DNA of 64,000 nt from Pirellulales bacterium. Its GTDB lineage: Bacteria > Planctomycetota > Planctomycetia > Pirellulales > JACPPG01. A program made the translations under genes and the position numbers. The DNA lies in the NCBI GenBank assembly GCA_035546535.1, contig DASZWQ010000060.1, forward strand, positions 1 through 64,000. Direction: 5' to 3'. The stretch's first letter is position 1; each line of letters begins with the position of its first letter. This document shows, piece by piece, positions 8,556 through 18,295 of the stretch. The notes beneath the pieces were generated by a model. That model worked only from the letters and a program-made list of their open reading frames with translations. It made no database searches and had not been told where the DNA came from.

Positions 8556-8583
8556 TTGACAGCCGAGCCGGCACTTCTAAAAT
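8556..8583 (+). promoter_or_regulatory. Sigma-70-type promoter for argBDF
   Basis: TTGACA at 8556-8561 is a perfect -35 box. TAAAAT at 8578-8583 is a good -10 box with a 16-bp spacer. The start site would be near 8590, about 26 nt before the GTG start of argB. This argues against the upstream TTG at 8598 as start codon. Confidence 0.7.
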
Positions 8584-8615
8584 AGGACTTTTCTAAATTG
8601 GGGGGAGTGTTTCTC

Positions 8616-9542
8616 GTGAGCAGGACGGTCGCCGCAAATGGCATGTCCGGCAGCAAACCCTTAGACCGCGCGATCGAAAAGGCCGACGTCCTGATCGAGG
8701 CCTTGGAGTGGATTCGCAAGTTCCGCGGTAAGGTCGTCGTCATCAAGGTCGGCGGCAGCGTGATGGAAGACCCCAACGCGCTGCGACATCTGTTGCTCGA
8801 CATCGTCTTCATGTCCACGGTCGATGTGCGCCCCGTGGTGGTCCACGGTGGCGGCGCCGCAATCAGCCGCGCCATGGACGCGGCCGGTCTGGAGACACGG
8901 TTCATTCAGGGCCGCCGCTATACCGACGAAAAAGCTCGCGACATCGTCGAACAAGTGCTGGCCTACGAAACCAACGAGCACGTCGTCAAACGGATCGAAG
9001 AACTCGGCGGCCGCGCGGCGCCCTTGAATTTTCGGACCACGAACGTCCTGTTTGGAGAAAAGTTGACCCTCGACGGGCCAGCGGGCGAAGAGATCGATCT
9101 GGGCTTTGTCGGGCACGTGACGCGCGTCGATCACGCCACGATCGCCAACCTCTGTTATGCGGGCACCGTGCCTGTGATTCCGTCAATGTGCCTGGACGCC
9201 GACGGCGAAAAACTGAATGTGAACGCCGATACCGCGGCCACGGCCGTCGCTCAGGCCTTGGGGGCGGAGAAGCTCGTCTTTCTGAGCGACGTCAACGGCG
9301 TCCGCCGCGACAAGAATGATCCCAAGAGTCTGATTGTCTCGCTCACGGCCGAAGAGGCGCAAAAGCTGATCGACTCCGGAGCGATCGAATCAGGCATGAT
9401 CCCCAAGGTGCAGGCCTGCCTGGAAACGCTCGACCGTGGCGTCCGCAAGATTCACATAATCGATGGCCGCCTGCGTCACTCCCTATTGATGGAAGTTTAC
9501 ACCAGCCGCGGCGTGGGCACGGAAATCGTCAAGTCGCGATAG
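8616..9542 (+). CDS. argB: Acetylglutamate kinase
   Basis: A protein of 308 residues that phosphorylates N-acetylglutamate in arginine synthesis. Amino-acid-kinase-fold motifs are present: [13 protein letters not shown] (about 38-50), [15 protein letters not shown] (about 73-87), [21 protein letters not shown] and [14 protein letters not shown] 8616 is preferred over TTG 8598 because GGGGGGAG lies 8 nt upstream and a promoter ends just before it. It is first of three arginine genes (argB, argD, argF) on the plus strand. Confidence 0.93.
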   Translation: MSRTVAANGMSGSKPLDRAIEKADVLIEALEWIRKFRGKVVVIKVGGSVMEDPNALRHLLLDIVFMSTVDVRPVVVHGGGAAISRAMDAAGLETRFIQGRRYTDEKARDIVEQVLAYETNEHVVKRIEELGGRAAPLNFRTTNVLFGEKLTLDGPAGEEIDLGFVGHVTRVDHATIANLCYAGTVPVIPSMCLDADGEKLNVNADTAATAVAQALGAEKLVFLSDVNGVRRDKNDPKSLIVSLTAEEAQKLIDSGAIESGMIPKVQACLETLDRGVRKIHIIDGRLRHSLLMEVYTSRGVGTEIVKSR

Positions 9543-9689
9543 CCGCTTCGGCCCTCGCGCCAAGCCAGCCATTCGCCGGTCGAAAAAAATCGCGAACCAG
9601 TGACGTCGCTTTTGGTGTCTGTTCATTTTTGCCCGCAAAATCATTCATTTCGAAACGCCCGCCCTCTGTCGACTTAGAGGAGACGAAAC

Positions 9690-10889
9690 GTGGCCACAGC
9701 CAGCGCGACTTCGGCCGAGATCATCGAGCTGTTCAAACGCTACGTGGTGCCCAACTACACCCGCTACCCGATCTGCCTGGTGCGCGGCGAAGGGAGTTAC
9801 GTGTGGGACGCCGAGGGGACGCGTTACCTCGATTTCTTTCCCGGCTGGGGCTGCAACTTGCTGGGGCATTGCCCCGAGCCTGTCGTCAAGGCCGTGCAGG
9901 AACAAGTCGCCACGCTGATCCACGTGCCCAACACCTGGTACACCGAAGCGCAGGGTCAATGGGCCAAGGCCCTTTCGGAACGCAGCTTTGGCGGGCAGGC
10001 CTTCTTCTGTAATTCCGGCGCCGAGGCGAACGAGGCCGCCATCAAGCTGGCACGGCTGCACACGCCGCGCGAGCGATACAAGATCATCACGTTCGAAGGG
10101 AGCTTCCACGGCCGCACGTTGGGCGCCACGGCCGCCACGGCGCAGCCGAAGTATCACGAAGGACTCGGTCCGCTGATGGCCGGCTTCAACTACGTTCCTT
10201 TCGGCGATCTGGATGCCGTGGCCCGCAAGATCGATGGCGAAACGGCCGCCATCATGGTCGAGCCGGTGCAAGGCGAAGGAGGGATCAACCTGCCGCCGGC
10301 CGGATTCTTGCAAGGCCTTCGCAAACTGTGCGACGAGCATGGCCTGCTCTTGATCTTCGACGAAGTGCAGGCGGGCTTCGGACGCACCGGCAAGTGGTTC
10401 GCTTATCAGAACTTTGGGGTCACGCCCGACATCATGACCTTGGCCAAAGCCTTGTGCGGCGGGATCGCGGGCGCGGCGCTATTGACCACGCCCGAGATCG
10501 CCCCCAGCCTTCGGCCGGGCATGCACGCCGCGACGTTTGGCGGCAACCCGATCGCGGCGCGGGCCGGCATCGCGGCCATCGAAATGATCGAGCAGGAGAA
10601 TCTGCTCGAGCACGGCCTGGCGATCAGCAAGATCTTTCGCGAGCGGCTCGAGGCGTTGCGCGGCGCATGCGACATCGTGCGCGACGTGCGCGTGCTGGGC
10701 ATGATGATCGGCGTGGAACTATCGATCGATGGCACGGCTGTCGTCAAAGCCTGCCTGGAAAAAAATCTGTTGATCAATTGCACCCATGGCACGGTGATCC
10801 GGCTGCTGCCGGCCCTGAACCTTTCGGCCGAGCAGGCGCAGCAAGGCTGCGAAATCCTGGCCGAGGCGATCAAGGCCCAAGCCCGATAA
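9690..10889 (+). CDS. argD: Acetylornithine aminotransferase (class III)
   Basis: A protein of 399 residues. It has the class III PLP aminotransferase features: [18 protein letters not shown] near 108-125, the [12 protein letters not shown] segment near 222-233 and the PLP-lysine region [14 protein letters not shown] near 250. It converts N-acetylglutamate semialdehyde to N-acetylornithine. GTG 9690 follows GAGGAG. It lies between argB and argF, which makes ArgD more likely than other omega-aminotransferases. Confidence 0.92.
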   Translation: MATASATSAEIIELFKRYVVPNYTRYPICLVRGEGSYVWDAEGTRYLDFFPGWGCNLLGHCPEPVVKAVQEQVATLIHVPNTWYTEAQGQWAKALSERSFGGQAFFCNSGAEANEAAIKLARLHTPRERYKIITFEGSFHGRTLGATAATAQPKYHEGLGPLMAGFNYVPFGDLDAVARKIDGETAAIMVEPVQGEGGINLPPAGFLQGLRKLCDEHGLLLIFDEVQAGFGRTGKWFAYQNFGVTPDIMTLAKALCGGIAGAALLTTPEIAPSLRPGMHAATFGGNPIAARAGIAAIEMIEQENLLEHGLAISKIFRERLEALRGACDIVRDVRVLGMMIGVELSIDGTAVVKACLEKNLLINCTHGTVIRLLPALNLSAEQAQQGCEILAEAIKAQAR

Positions 10890-10923
10890 CGATCGACGAG
10901 CAGCAAGGGGAAGTGCGGCACAG

Positions 10924-11853
10924 ATGAGACATTTGCTTACGCTGGCGGATCTGAAAAGTGGCGAGATCGAGCGGATCTTCGCCATCACCGAAGACCTGAA
11001 GACCAAGTATCAGAACGGTCTGCGCGAGGCACTATTGCCGGGGCGCGTCATGGCGCTCTTGTTCGAGAAGCCCTCGCTGCGCACGCGCGTCAGCTTCGAG
11101 GCGGGCATCATCAACCTGGGCGGACACAGTCTGTTCCTGGGGGACGACGTCGGCTGGGGCTCGCGCGAATCGATTTCTGATTTCGGCCGCGTCCTCTCGG
11201 AATATGCCGATGTGGTCGTGGTTCGCACCAAAAGCCATGACAAGCTGGTCGAATTGGCCAAGTTCTGCAAATGTTCGGTGATCAACGGTCTCACGGATCT
11301 CGACCATCCCTGCCAGGCGTTGGCCGATTTGTACACACTGCGAGAACTTGTGGGCTCGTTGGCCGGAGAAACGCTGGCCTTCATTGGCGACTGCAACAAC
11401 GTGGCCCGCAGCCTGGCGATGGGGTGCGGCAAGACGGGCATGCGGTTCGCCATTGCGGCGCCGAAGGAATACCAGTTCGACGCGGCATTTCTCAAGTCGC
11501 TCAAGCACGAGGTTCCGGACCTCGACTTGCTCATCACCACCGACCCGCATGAGGCGGTCAAAGACGCCGCCGCGGTGTACACCGACGTGTGGACCAGCAT
11601 GGGGCAGGAAGCAGAGTCGGCCGTCCGCCGGAAAGCTTTCGCCAGCTACCAGGTGAACGCGGCCTTGATGAAGCGCGCCCCGAGCGACGCGTACTTCATG
11701 CACTGCCTGCCCGCGCATCGCGGCGAAGAAGTCACCGACGAAGTGATCGACGGCCCGGCAAGCATCGTGGTGGCGCAAGCGGCCAATCGGCTGCACGCGC
11801 AAAAGGGCATCCTGGCCTGGCTACTAGGTGCACAAGGCCAGCCGCGCGAGTAG
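10924..11853 (+). CDS. argF: Ornithine carbamoyltransferase
   Basis: A protein of 309 residues. It carries the carbamoyl-phosphate motif S-L-R-T-R at 51-55, the DLDHPCQALADL segment near 126 and HCLPAHRGEE near 259, which holds the ornithine-site Cys. It forms citrulline from ornithine and carbamoyl phosphate. It starts 34 nt after argD and closes the arginine operon. Confidence 0.95.
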   Translation: MRHLLTLADLKSGEIERIFAITEDLKTKYQNGLREALLPGRVMALLFEKPSLRTRVSFEAGIINLGGHSLFLGDDVGWGSRESISDFGRVLSEYADVVVVRTKSHDKLVELAKFCKCSVINGLTDLDHPCQALADLYTLRELVGSLAGETLAFIGDCNNVARSLAMGCGKTGMRFAIAAPKEYQFDAAFLKSLKHEVPDLDLLITTDPHEAVKDAAAVYTDVWTSMGQEAESAVRRKAFASYQVNAALMKRAPSDAYFMHCLPAHRGEEVTDEVIDGPASIVVAQAANRLHAQKGILAWLLGAQGQPRE

Positions 11854-11966
11854 CGACGTGGTTCGAGGAATACTAAAGCGCATCGCCTTGCATTTCAGTT
11901 CGTTGAGCTGACCATCGAATTTCCTCGAAAGCAAGCCCCTTTGCCAAACTAACGGGGAAAGCCGAA

Positions 11967-12599
11967 ATGATGAGCCCGCGCCCAGTTCATCCTTGGCAAC
12001 CGCCGAGGAGCGAATATGCAGTGCTGTGGCATGGATGCACCGAAACAGATAAGGACAACATCGAAGCAAACGGCATTCAACTGCAGTCCTGCCGCGGCTG
12101 GACCGACTTCGGACAAGGCTTCTACACGATGACGCGAAAGTCTCAGGCAATAAAGTGGGCCTGGATCGTCTACTATCGTTGGCGGAGCAAAAACAACCCC
12201 CAGCAACAGAATCGGCCCGTCATCCTCAGGTTCCGCCTTCGCCGCTATTCGACTGCGAAGCCACGCTCCCCTTTCGATCGTGGATTGGATGGTTTGCGTT
12301 CATTGCATTTCGTGCGCGGCGACTTCGATAACGAAGACTATTGGAGTTTCGTGCAGCATTGCCGACAAAGTCCCCGAGGCGGACCGCCACGAAACCATCT
12401 TTGTCCGCACGACTGGTACGAAATGGTCGCAGGACCAGTCGCAGCACGATGGGACGATCGTGCAGTTCTTCCTGATGCAGATCAGTTCAGCTTCCATCCG
12501 GGAGGGATAGACTTGCTAAACGCTCGCATTAAGCACGGTATGGGTGCTGGCAAAACGCGCGGGAATCAGGCATCCTATAGTTGGGAGCCCTTGGTGTAA
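11967..12599 (+). CDS. DUF3990-like protein, possible ADP-ribosyltransferase-type toxin
   Basis: A protein of 210 residues. LWHGCTETDKDNIEANGI (20-37) followed by TDFGQGFYTMTRKSQAIKWA (46-65) matches the DUF3990 layout: a histidine in an HG pair, then a DFG-x-GFY-T block with the QA-x-x-WA helix. Later come YEMVAGPVA (151-159) and DQFSFHPGG (172-180), also in the family order. DUF3990 proteins have been proposed to share the ADP-ribosyltransferase fold; H22 and Y53 would be the first two active-site residues. It is followed 16 nt later by a 79-residue acidic protein, as in a two-gene toxin-antitoxin unit. Family assignment is from memory of the motif; activity is inference. Confidence 0.6.
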   Translation: MMSPRPVHPWQPPRSEYAVLWHGCTETDKDNIEANGIQLQSCRGWTDFGQGFYTMTRKSQAIKWAWIVYYRWRSKNNPQQQNRPVILRFRLRRYSTAKPRSPFDRGLDGLRSLHFVRGDFDNEDYWSFVQHCRQSPRGGPPRNHLCPHDWYEMVAGPVAARWDDRAVLPDADQFSFHPGGIDLLNARIKHGMGAGKTRGNQASYSWEPLV

Positions 12600-12615
12600 C
12601 GGGTGGAGGATGCAC

Positions 12616-12855
12616 ATGTTACCGCACGCCGGGATCGTAGCGTTCTGGCAGTCCGTCGAAAAGGCACTGGTCGAGAGACATAAACTCGACAACGATCGCG
12701 CACGTGCGGCGATTCACGATTTCGTTGTTGCGCTCGAAGGCCACGACGCAGAGGAGATGATCTACCACGAAGACCCCGACGAAGTCGCCGACATCGTCGC
12801 GGGAGGCTACGTCGCTGGATTTCGCGATCCGAAGGGAAGTTCGCCGGCGGCGTAA
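12616..12855 (+). CDS. Small acidic partner of the DUF3990-like protein (unknown)
   Basis: A protein of 79 residues starting at ATG 12616; GGAGG at 12605-12609 is 6 nt upstream. An ATG at 12610 directly abuts the Shine-Dalgarno and is less likely. The sequence is helical and acidic, with HDFVVALEGHDAEEMIYHED and PDEVADIVAGGY. Known DUF3990 genes are often beside small DUF3791 proteins of similar size and charge; the resemblance here is only general. An antitoxin or accessory role is inferred from position. Confidence 0.55.
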   Translation: MLPHAGIVAFWQSVEKALVERHKLDNDRARAAIHDFVVALEGHDAEEMIYHEDPDEVADIVAGGYVAGFRDPKGSSPAA

Positions 12856-13079
12856 GCAAAAGCTGCTCCTGCCGATTTGCGGCCTCCTCGCGATTCGCAG
12901 CAGTGAATTGTTGTTGTAATGCGACTTATTGCGTCCGGCGTTTCAAATGGGCTTTGATGAATCTGCCGAAGGCCCCGGAAAACTCGCAACTTTGCGGAAT
13001 CGGTGACGGCCCATTGTTCATCCCGGACTCAATAACTCAACCGTGTATTTTCTTCAACACGTTTCAGGGTCGGTATAAC

Positions 13080-14363
13080 ATGCCCAACGATCATGCCGTT
13101 TCGCGCCGCAGTTTTCTGGCCGCTACTGGTACCGCCACCGCCGCCGTGGCCTGGACCGCGCAGAGCTACGCCAAGGTGATCGGCGCGAACGATCGCATTC
13201 GCATCGGATTCATCGGCGCGGGCGGCATGGGCGGAGCCCACCTCGGCGCGATCAATCATCTGAAAGGGCCCGACAATGTCGAGGCCGTGGCCGTGGCCGA
13301 TTGCTGGCTATCGCGTGCCCAGAAGGGTGCCTCGACGGTCGGCGCGCCGCAGTCGATGCAGGACTATCGCAAGCTGCTGGATATCAAGGAAATCGATTAC
13401 GTCACGATCGCCACGCCCGAGCATTGGCACAGCCGGATGACGGTCGACGCCTTGGACGCCGGCAAGGCCGTGTACTGCGAAAAGCCGATGACGCACTCGA
13501 TTCCCGAGGCGCAGGAGGTGCTCAAGAAGCAAAAAGCCACGGGCCTGGCCGTACAAGTCGGCGTGCAGGCCATGGCCGACGACAGCTACTCCTCGGCCGC
13601 CAAGGCCATTGAGGAAGGCGTACTCGGTCAGGTCGTGCAGGCCCAGATCGAGTACGTGCGCCGCTACGACAAGCAAGGTCCGTGGCGCGATCCCGATATC
13701 AACGATGGCACGCCGCAGCCGAATGATCTGGATTGGAACGCCTGGCTCGGCAAAGCGCCCAAGTGTTCTTGGAACCCGCATCATTATTTCGAGTGGCGCT
13801 GCTACTCGGCCTACTCCGGCGGTATCTGCACCGACCTGTTCATCCACCGCATCACGCGAATCATGAAGGCGTGCAACCTCACCTATCCGCGCCGCGTGGT
13901 CGGCATGGGCGGAATCTGGCAATGGCCCGACGGCCGCGACCTGCCCGACAATTTCGAAATGATCTGCGAATACCCGCGCGGCATGACCGTGTACGTGCTG
14001 GGAACGATGAGCAACCGGGTGCCGGTCGATCATTTGATCCGCGGCTATCGCGCGACGATGTTCTTTACGCCCACCGGTTGGGTCGTGAAGGACAAGGACG
14101 GCAAGGTCCTGGCGACCCACACCAAGACGGGCGGCGAAGACATCGTGCCGCACCACTCGAACCTGCACCGCCATTTGCGCACCGGCGAGCCTTTGAACTG
14201 CCCTGTCGAGCTGGGCATGGCCGGCGTCGTGGCCGTGAACATGGCCAACGAATCGTGGCGCACGAGCCGGGTGATGGGCTGGGATACCGTGAACGAAAAG
14301 ATGGTGCCGGCCGACACGCTCCCACTGAGCCACTCGCCTGATCCAGGCGCCACGGCGGGCTGA
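13080..14363 (+). CDS. Tat-exported Gfo/Idh/MocA-family oxidoreductase
   Basis: A protein of 427 residues starting at ATG 13080. It begins with a twin-arginine signal (SRRSFLAATGTATAAVAWT, residues 6-24). The Rossmann fold follows: RIRIGFIGAGGMGGAHLGAI near 40-59, then YVTIATPEHWHSRMTVDALDAGK and the family motif YCEKPMTHS. The C-terminal part carries the GFO_IDH_MocA alpha/beta domain with YEFR-like aromatic segments. Such proteins oxidise or epimerise sugars with NAD(P); planctomycetes encode many exported copies. The substrate cannot be told from sequence. It stands alone, convergent with the kinase downstream. Confidence 0.88.
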   Translation: MPNDHAVSRRSFLAATGTATAAVAWTAQSYAKVIGANDRIRIGFIGAGGMGGAHLGAINHLKGPDNVEAVAVADCWLSRAQKGASTVGAPQSMQDYRKLLDIKEIDYVTIATPEHWHSRMTVDALDAGKAVYCEKPMTHSIPEAQEVLKKQKATGLAVQVGVQAMADDSYSSAAKAIEEGVLGQVVQAQIEYVRRYDKQGPWRDPDINDGTPQPNDLDWNAWLGKAPKCSWNPHHYFEWRCYSAYSGGICTDLFIHRITRIMKACNLTYPRRVVGMGGIWQWPDGRDLPDNFEMICEYPRGMTVYVLGTMSNRVPVDHLIRGYRATMFFTPTGWVVKDKDGKVLATHTKTGGEDIVPHHSNLHRHLRTGEPLNCPVELGMAGVVAVNMANESWRTSRVMGWDTVNEKMVPADTLPLSHSPDPGATAG

Positions 14364-14399
14364 AAAAGCCATGCGGCGGCGCGCGGGTTGCGCTTTCGC

Positions 14400-16241
14400 C
14401 TAATGCGGAGTCATTTGGTTGCAGACGGCGAAATAGATCACGCCGGCCAAGATGATCGCGCCGCCGAGCGCGGCCCCTATCGCGATCACGAACCAGGTCG
14501 AACCCATCCATTTTTCGAACGCACCGCCGCCGCGGCGCTTCTTCGGCACCGCCAGCGGCGTGCCTTGATCGAGCGGCGCCAGCTCTCCGGCCGGCCCTTT
14601 CAGCGTGGCGCCGGCCAATAGATCGTCGAGCGTGTCCCCCGCGCTCGTCGAAGGGGGCGCACCGAGCACCTCATCCAGAATCGACGATGGTCGCCCGGCG
14701 ACGGCGGTCGCCGCGGCCGGTTGTGCAGGCCGCGCGCCCGGCGCGCTTGCCGGCTTCTTGGCCGTGGCCGCGATCGGCTGCTGCGGCGCCGGCGTACGGG
14801 TGCCGTGATGCGAAGGAGCTTTGCTCGGCGCCGCCGGCTTGCTCCCCGGAGACGACGTCTTTTGCGGTGCGTGCTCGCCGGGCTTTGCGGCGCCGGGGAG
14901 CGGCGCGAGCTTGGGACTCGAGCCGGGCTTGGCCGTAGCGGGCTGACTCGGGGGCTGCGCGGCCTTTACCGGCGCCGTGGCGTCAGCAGGCTTGTCCGTA
15001 CCGGTGGCCGCGGCAGGCGCCGGCGACTTCGTGGGGGCTTTCTTGGTGTCGTCCTCGAGCGGAGCGAGTGTCAGTTCGTCCTCGTCGATGACTGTCGGTG
15101 CCGGCGGCGTTTGCCCGACGGCCCGCCGTGCTAGATCTCCCAACCGCGCCCACGAACCGCTCGACGTCGGCCCCTTCGGCGGAGTATCGGTCGCCGCTAG
15201 CCCGCCGTGACCGCCGTGACCTGCCAGCCAGCGCGTGAGTGCTTCGACCACTTCGTCGGCCCGCTGATAGCGCTGCTCGCGCCGCTTGGAGGTCATCTTG
15301 TAAAAGATGTTGACCAGATCCTCGGGCACGTCGGGGCGCTGTTTGCGGATACTCTCGGGCTGCTGCGTCTGGTGCATCAAGAGCCGCTGCGTACACGTCC
15401 CTTCGGGGAAGGGAGGATGCCCGGTGAGCGCGAAGTACAGCGTGCAGCCCAGGCTGTAGATATCCGCGCGGCCGTCGACGGTGTGGCTGTCGATGGCCTG
15501 CTCGGGCGCCAAATAGTCGACCGTGCCCAACACCTTCTCGTCGTGCGCGATGGTGAGCGAGGCCTGGTCGTCGTTCGAGATCTGGGCCAGCCCCATGTCG
15601 AGAATCTTGGCGATTCCTTTGACTTCGATGAGAATGTTGGCCGGCTTGATATCGCGGTGAATCAATCCCACCTGATGCGCATGTGCCAGGCCGGACGCAG
15701 CCTGCCGGATATACTCGGCGGCAAGTGTAGGCGACAGCGGTCCATCGGCCGCGACGAGCACCTGCAGGTCACGCCCTTCGACGTATTCCATCACCAGATA
15801 GTGGGTGCCCTCGTGTTGATCGACGTCGTAGGCGCGAACGATGTTAGGATCGTCAAGCGCGGCGGCGGCGCGCGCTTCGCGATGGAAGCGTGCCAGATAC
15901 GACGTGTCGTTGACTTTGGCGGCGGGCAGCACCTTGATCGCGCGGCGCACGCGCATCACGACATGCTCGGCGAGATACACGCTGCTCATCCCACCGGTAC
16001 CCAGGTGGCCCAACAGCTTGTAGTTGCCGAGGAAGAAACCCTTATGGCGGCCTTCGAGCAGCTTGTCGCTTTGCCACTTGGTGAGTAATCCGCGGTCGAC
16101 CAGGAAGGCGCAGAGCGCGTGCGCATCAGCGGCCGATCGATCCGCCGCTTGCCGTTCGAACTCTGCCAGCGCGGCCTCGAGCTGACTTTGCTCGATCAAT
16201 CCGCTACGGCGCACCAGGTCAACAAACGTATCGGTACTCAT
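14400..16241 (-). CDS. Membrane-anchored Ser/Thr protein kinase (PknB-like)
   Basis: A protein of 613 residues. An N-terminal helical domain (about 1-70) ends in the GLLTKWQSDKLLEG motif that also appears in the other full-length kinase of this window. The kinase domain spans about 73-345: glycine-loop GTGGMSSVYLAEH (81-93), VAIK-type Lys103, HRDIKPAN at 195-202, DMG at 215-217 in place of DFG, and APEQ in DYLAPEQAI. A long Pro/Ala-rich linker (about 355-575) follows, then a C-terminal transmembrane segment (about 582-608). The kinase end is thus cytoplasmic and only a few residues lie outside. No sensor domain follows the membrane helix. Confidence 0.92.
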   Translation of the reverse strand: MSTDTFVDLVRRSGLIEQSQLEAALAEFERQAADRSAADAHALCAFLVDRGLLTKWQSDKLLEGRHKGFFLGNYKLLGHLGTGGMSSVYLAEHVVMRVRRAIKVLPAAKVNDTSYLARFHREARAAAALDDPNIVRAYDVDQHEGTHYLVMEYVEGRDLQVLVAADGPLSPTLAAEYIRQAASGLAHAHQVGLIHRDIKPANILIEVKGIAKILDMGLAQISNDDQASLTIAHDEKVLGTVDYLAPEQAIDSHTVDGRADIYSLGCTLYFALTGHPPFPEGTCTQRLLMHQTQQPESIRKQRPDVPEDLVNIFYKMTSKRREQRYQRADEVVEALTRWLAGHGGHGGLAATDTPPKGPTSSGSWARLGDLARRAVGQTPPAPTVIDEDELTLAPLEDDTKKAPTKSPAPAAATGTDKPADATAPVKAAQPPSQPATAKPGSSPKLAPLPGAAKPGEHAPQKTSSPGSKPAAPSKAPSHHGTRTPAPQQPIAATAKKPASAPGARPAQPAAATAVAGRPSSILDEVLGAPPSTSAGDTLDDLLAGATLKGPAGELAPLDQGTPLAVPKKRRGGGAFEKWMGSTWFVIAIGAALGGAIILAGVIYFAVCNQMTPH

Positions 16242-16586
16242 GCTCCAGTCAGTCGTTAACCCTAACTGGACTCAACCGTCGACAGCCCCGCGCCGTCGAT
16301 CGATCGAACCACGCAATATCCGGGAATGGCCGCACATTGATCGTCGGCCGTGCGCAGTGGTCAGCACATTGCCGGAATGTTAGCGAATCGCGCCAAATCA
16401 AAACAGTCTTTGGACGCCAAAAAACAGCCGAAATCAATCATTCGAGATGAGAAGCCGCCTCCCTATCATCTTAAGCAATCATCGTGCCAGTACCAAGAAA
16501 AAACCCGGCCACATGACGTTACAGAGGGAGCATTCTGAACGCCACTTCAGGCGCGGGCAAAGACGCACGCCGCCCTGTTTCGCGCG
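16242..16586. other. Intergenic stretch upstream of the kinase, no gene seen
   Basis: These 345 bp have lower GC content than their surroundings around 16380-16500, as expected for a promoter region of the divergent or downstream genes. The only frames are short and overlapping, without conserved features or good ribosome binding sites. No repeat or terminator hairpin was found. Confidence 0.4.
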
Positions 16587-16883
16587 CTAAGCACTGCCCC
16601 CTTCGCCTCCCTCGGCACAGTCATTTGAACAGCCAGAGTGAAACATCTCGCGAGCCGCGCGGCCCCACCGACTCAGCGACCAAACGTCCGTCGGTGCGAG
16701 CCTACTCTCCCCTCGAATTGGCGGATCAGGCATAATCGCGACGGTCCCAAGAGCCAGCGGTCGGATGACCGCGCTCGGGCCGCCGGCAGCGACCAAAAAT
16801 TTGTTGCCGTAACTGTTTGAGGCGATCGTTAGCGCTATTATCATCGTGGGAAGGAGTAGGGCGACGGTGCGAATGGGCGACAT
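16587..16883 (-). CDS. Possible small secreted protein (unknown)
   Basis: A frame of 98 codons from ATG 16883, preceded by GTGGGGAG with an 8-nt gap. The first 26 residues look like a signal peptide (MSPIRTVALLLPTMIIALTI, then ASNSYG). The remainder has no recognised domain and two cysteines near the C-terminus. It is divergent from the exporter operon that starts 40 nt away. The ribosome site and signal peptide favour a real gene; the absence of any family resemblance does not. Confidence 0.4.
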   Translation of the reverse strand: MSPIRTVALLLPTMIIALTIASNSYGNKFLVAAGGPSAVIRPLALGTVAIMPDPPIRGESRLAPTDVWSLSRWGRAAREMFHSGCSNDCAEGGEGGSA

Positions 16884-16922
16884 CGTGAAAACTCCCCACA
16901 TTTCCTTTCGGCAGTTCTGCCT

Positions 16923-18167
16923 GTGGCAAGCGTAACGAAACTCCGCGATGACCTGGCTGCATTGCGGATTGACCGGTCGAACCGCTCGCGATCCTCGAGC
17001 ATTGGGCCGTGGCTTGTTCTAACGGTAGTCCTGCTTTTAGTGGCGACGACCGGCGCGGCCTACTTCCTGCTCAACCAGCGGCTGGCGGGCGTCATCGCTG
17101 TGAAGGTCGACACCGTGCGGCTCGTGTCGCCGGCGCAGATGAACACGGTGCTGACCGCCACAGGTTATTTGGAATCCCGACAGCAGGCCGCCGTGGGTGC
17201 GAAATCGGCCGGCCGCGTCGCCCGCGTCCTCGTCGAAGAAGGCGACAAGGTCCGCGCGGGCGATCTGCTCGCGGAGCTCGAACATTCGGACCTCGATGCC
17301 ATCCTGGCTTCGAAGCAAGCGCAGGTGAAATACGCGGAAGCCGTGGCAGCCGAAGGTCAGCGCACCGCATCGCAAAAAGAGCGAGACTTCGCTCGCGAGC
17401 GCGCACTCTTCGATCGCAAGGCCGGCACCCAGGCGGCGCTAGAAGGCGCCGAGACCGATTTCCATACGGCGTCAGCTCGCGCGGCGGCCATGGCAGCCAA
17501 TGTCGCCGTGGCTGAAGCGCAAGTGCGCGAAGCCCAGGAGGCGATCGCCAACCTGAAGGTCTACGCCCCCTTTGCCGGCACCGTCGTGACGAAGGATGCC
17601 GAGGTGGGCGAAACGATCATGCCCGGCGGTATGGGGCTGGCCTCGGGGCGCGGCTCGGTGGCGACACTCGCCAATCTTGAGCAACTGGAAGTCGACACCG
17701 ACGTAAAGGAAGACTACCTCGGACAATTGGAAAAGGGTCAGCCGGCCGAGGTGTCGGTCGATGCCGTGCCCAACCGTCGCTACCAGGGGCGCCTGCGCGA
17801 GATCATTCCCATGGGCGACCGCACGCGCGGCATCGTGAAGGTGAAGGTCGCGATCGTCGACCCTGACGAGCATCTGTTTCCTGACCTGAGCGCCACGGTA
17901 CACTTTCAGCCGGCCCGGTCCGAGCGCGCGGCCGACGCCGATCAGAAGCGCATGTACTTGCCAATTTCGGCCGTAGTCACCAAGGACAGCCGCGACTTCG
18001 TCTGGCGGCTGGAAAAAGATCACGTGGTGCAGGCCCATGTCACCACCAGTGGCGAACCCAAGGACGATCTGATCCGCGTCGAAGGCAGCGTCAAGGGAGG
18101 AGATCGCATCGTCGTCGATCCGCCCGCCGAGCTAATCAATGGCGCGCGGGTGCGAATACTCGAATAG
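16923..18167 (+). CDS. HlyD/MacA-type periplasmic adaptor subunit
   Basis: A protein of 414 residues from GTG 16923. A single N-terminal transmembrane helix (about 30-52) is followed by a membrane-fusion-protein layout. There is a first lipoyl half ([27 protein letters not shown], about 94-120), a long Ala/Gln/Glu coiled coil (about 122-205), a second lipoyl half ([11 protein letters not shown]) and a beta-barrel domain. It would link an inner-membrane ABC transporter to the envelope. The three genes behind it are an ATPase and two permeases, so the set is MacAB- or DevBCA-like. No outer-membrane TolC gene is next to it. Confidence 0.88.
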   Translation: MASVTKLRDDLAALRIDRSNRSRSSSIGPWLVLTVVLLLVATTGAAYFLLNQRLAGVIAVKVDTVRLVSPAQMNTVLTATGYLESRQQAAVGAKSAGRVARVLVEEGDKVRAGDLLAELEHSDLDAILASKQAQVKYAEAVAAEGQRTASQKERDFARERALFDRKAGTQAALEGAETDFHTASARAAAMAANVAVAEAQVREAQEAIANLKVYAPFAGTVVTKDAEVGETIMPGGMGLASGRGSVATLANLEQLEVDTDVKEDYLGQLEKGQPAEVSVDAVPNRRYQGRLREIIPMGDRTRGIVKVKVAIVDPDEHLFPDLSATVHFQPARSERAADADQKRMYLPISAVVTKDSRDFVWRLEKDHVVQAHVTTSGEPKDDLIRVEGSVKGGDRIVVDPPAELINGARVRILE

Positions 18168-18295
18168 TTTCTGTTGCGAGCGGGAGAGGCGTCGCAGGTC
18201 TCGACGGGGAGCGAGCGGCGGCGCTATGCAAAACATCAGGCTCCTCACCGACGTCTCTGTTTCGGAGGCGGCGCCGATTCTCTCGGAGGTTACTC

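Noticed and set aside
15207-16088. 293-codon plus-strand frame
   Set aside because: It lies wholly inside the Ser/Thr kinase gene on the other strand, where the kinase motifs are beyond doubt.
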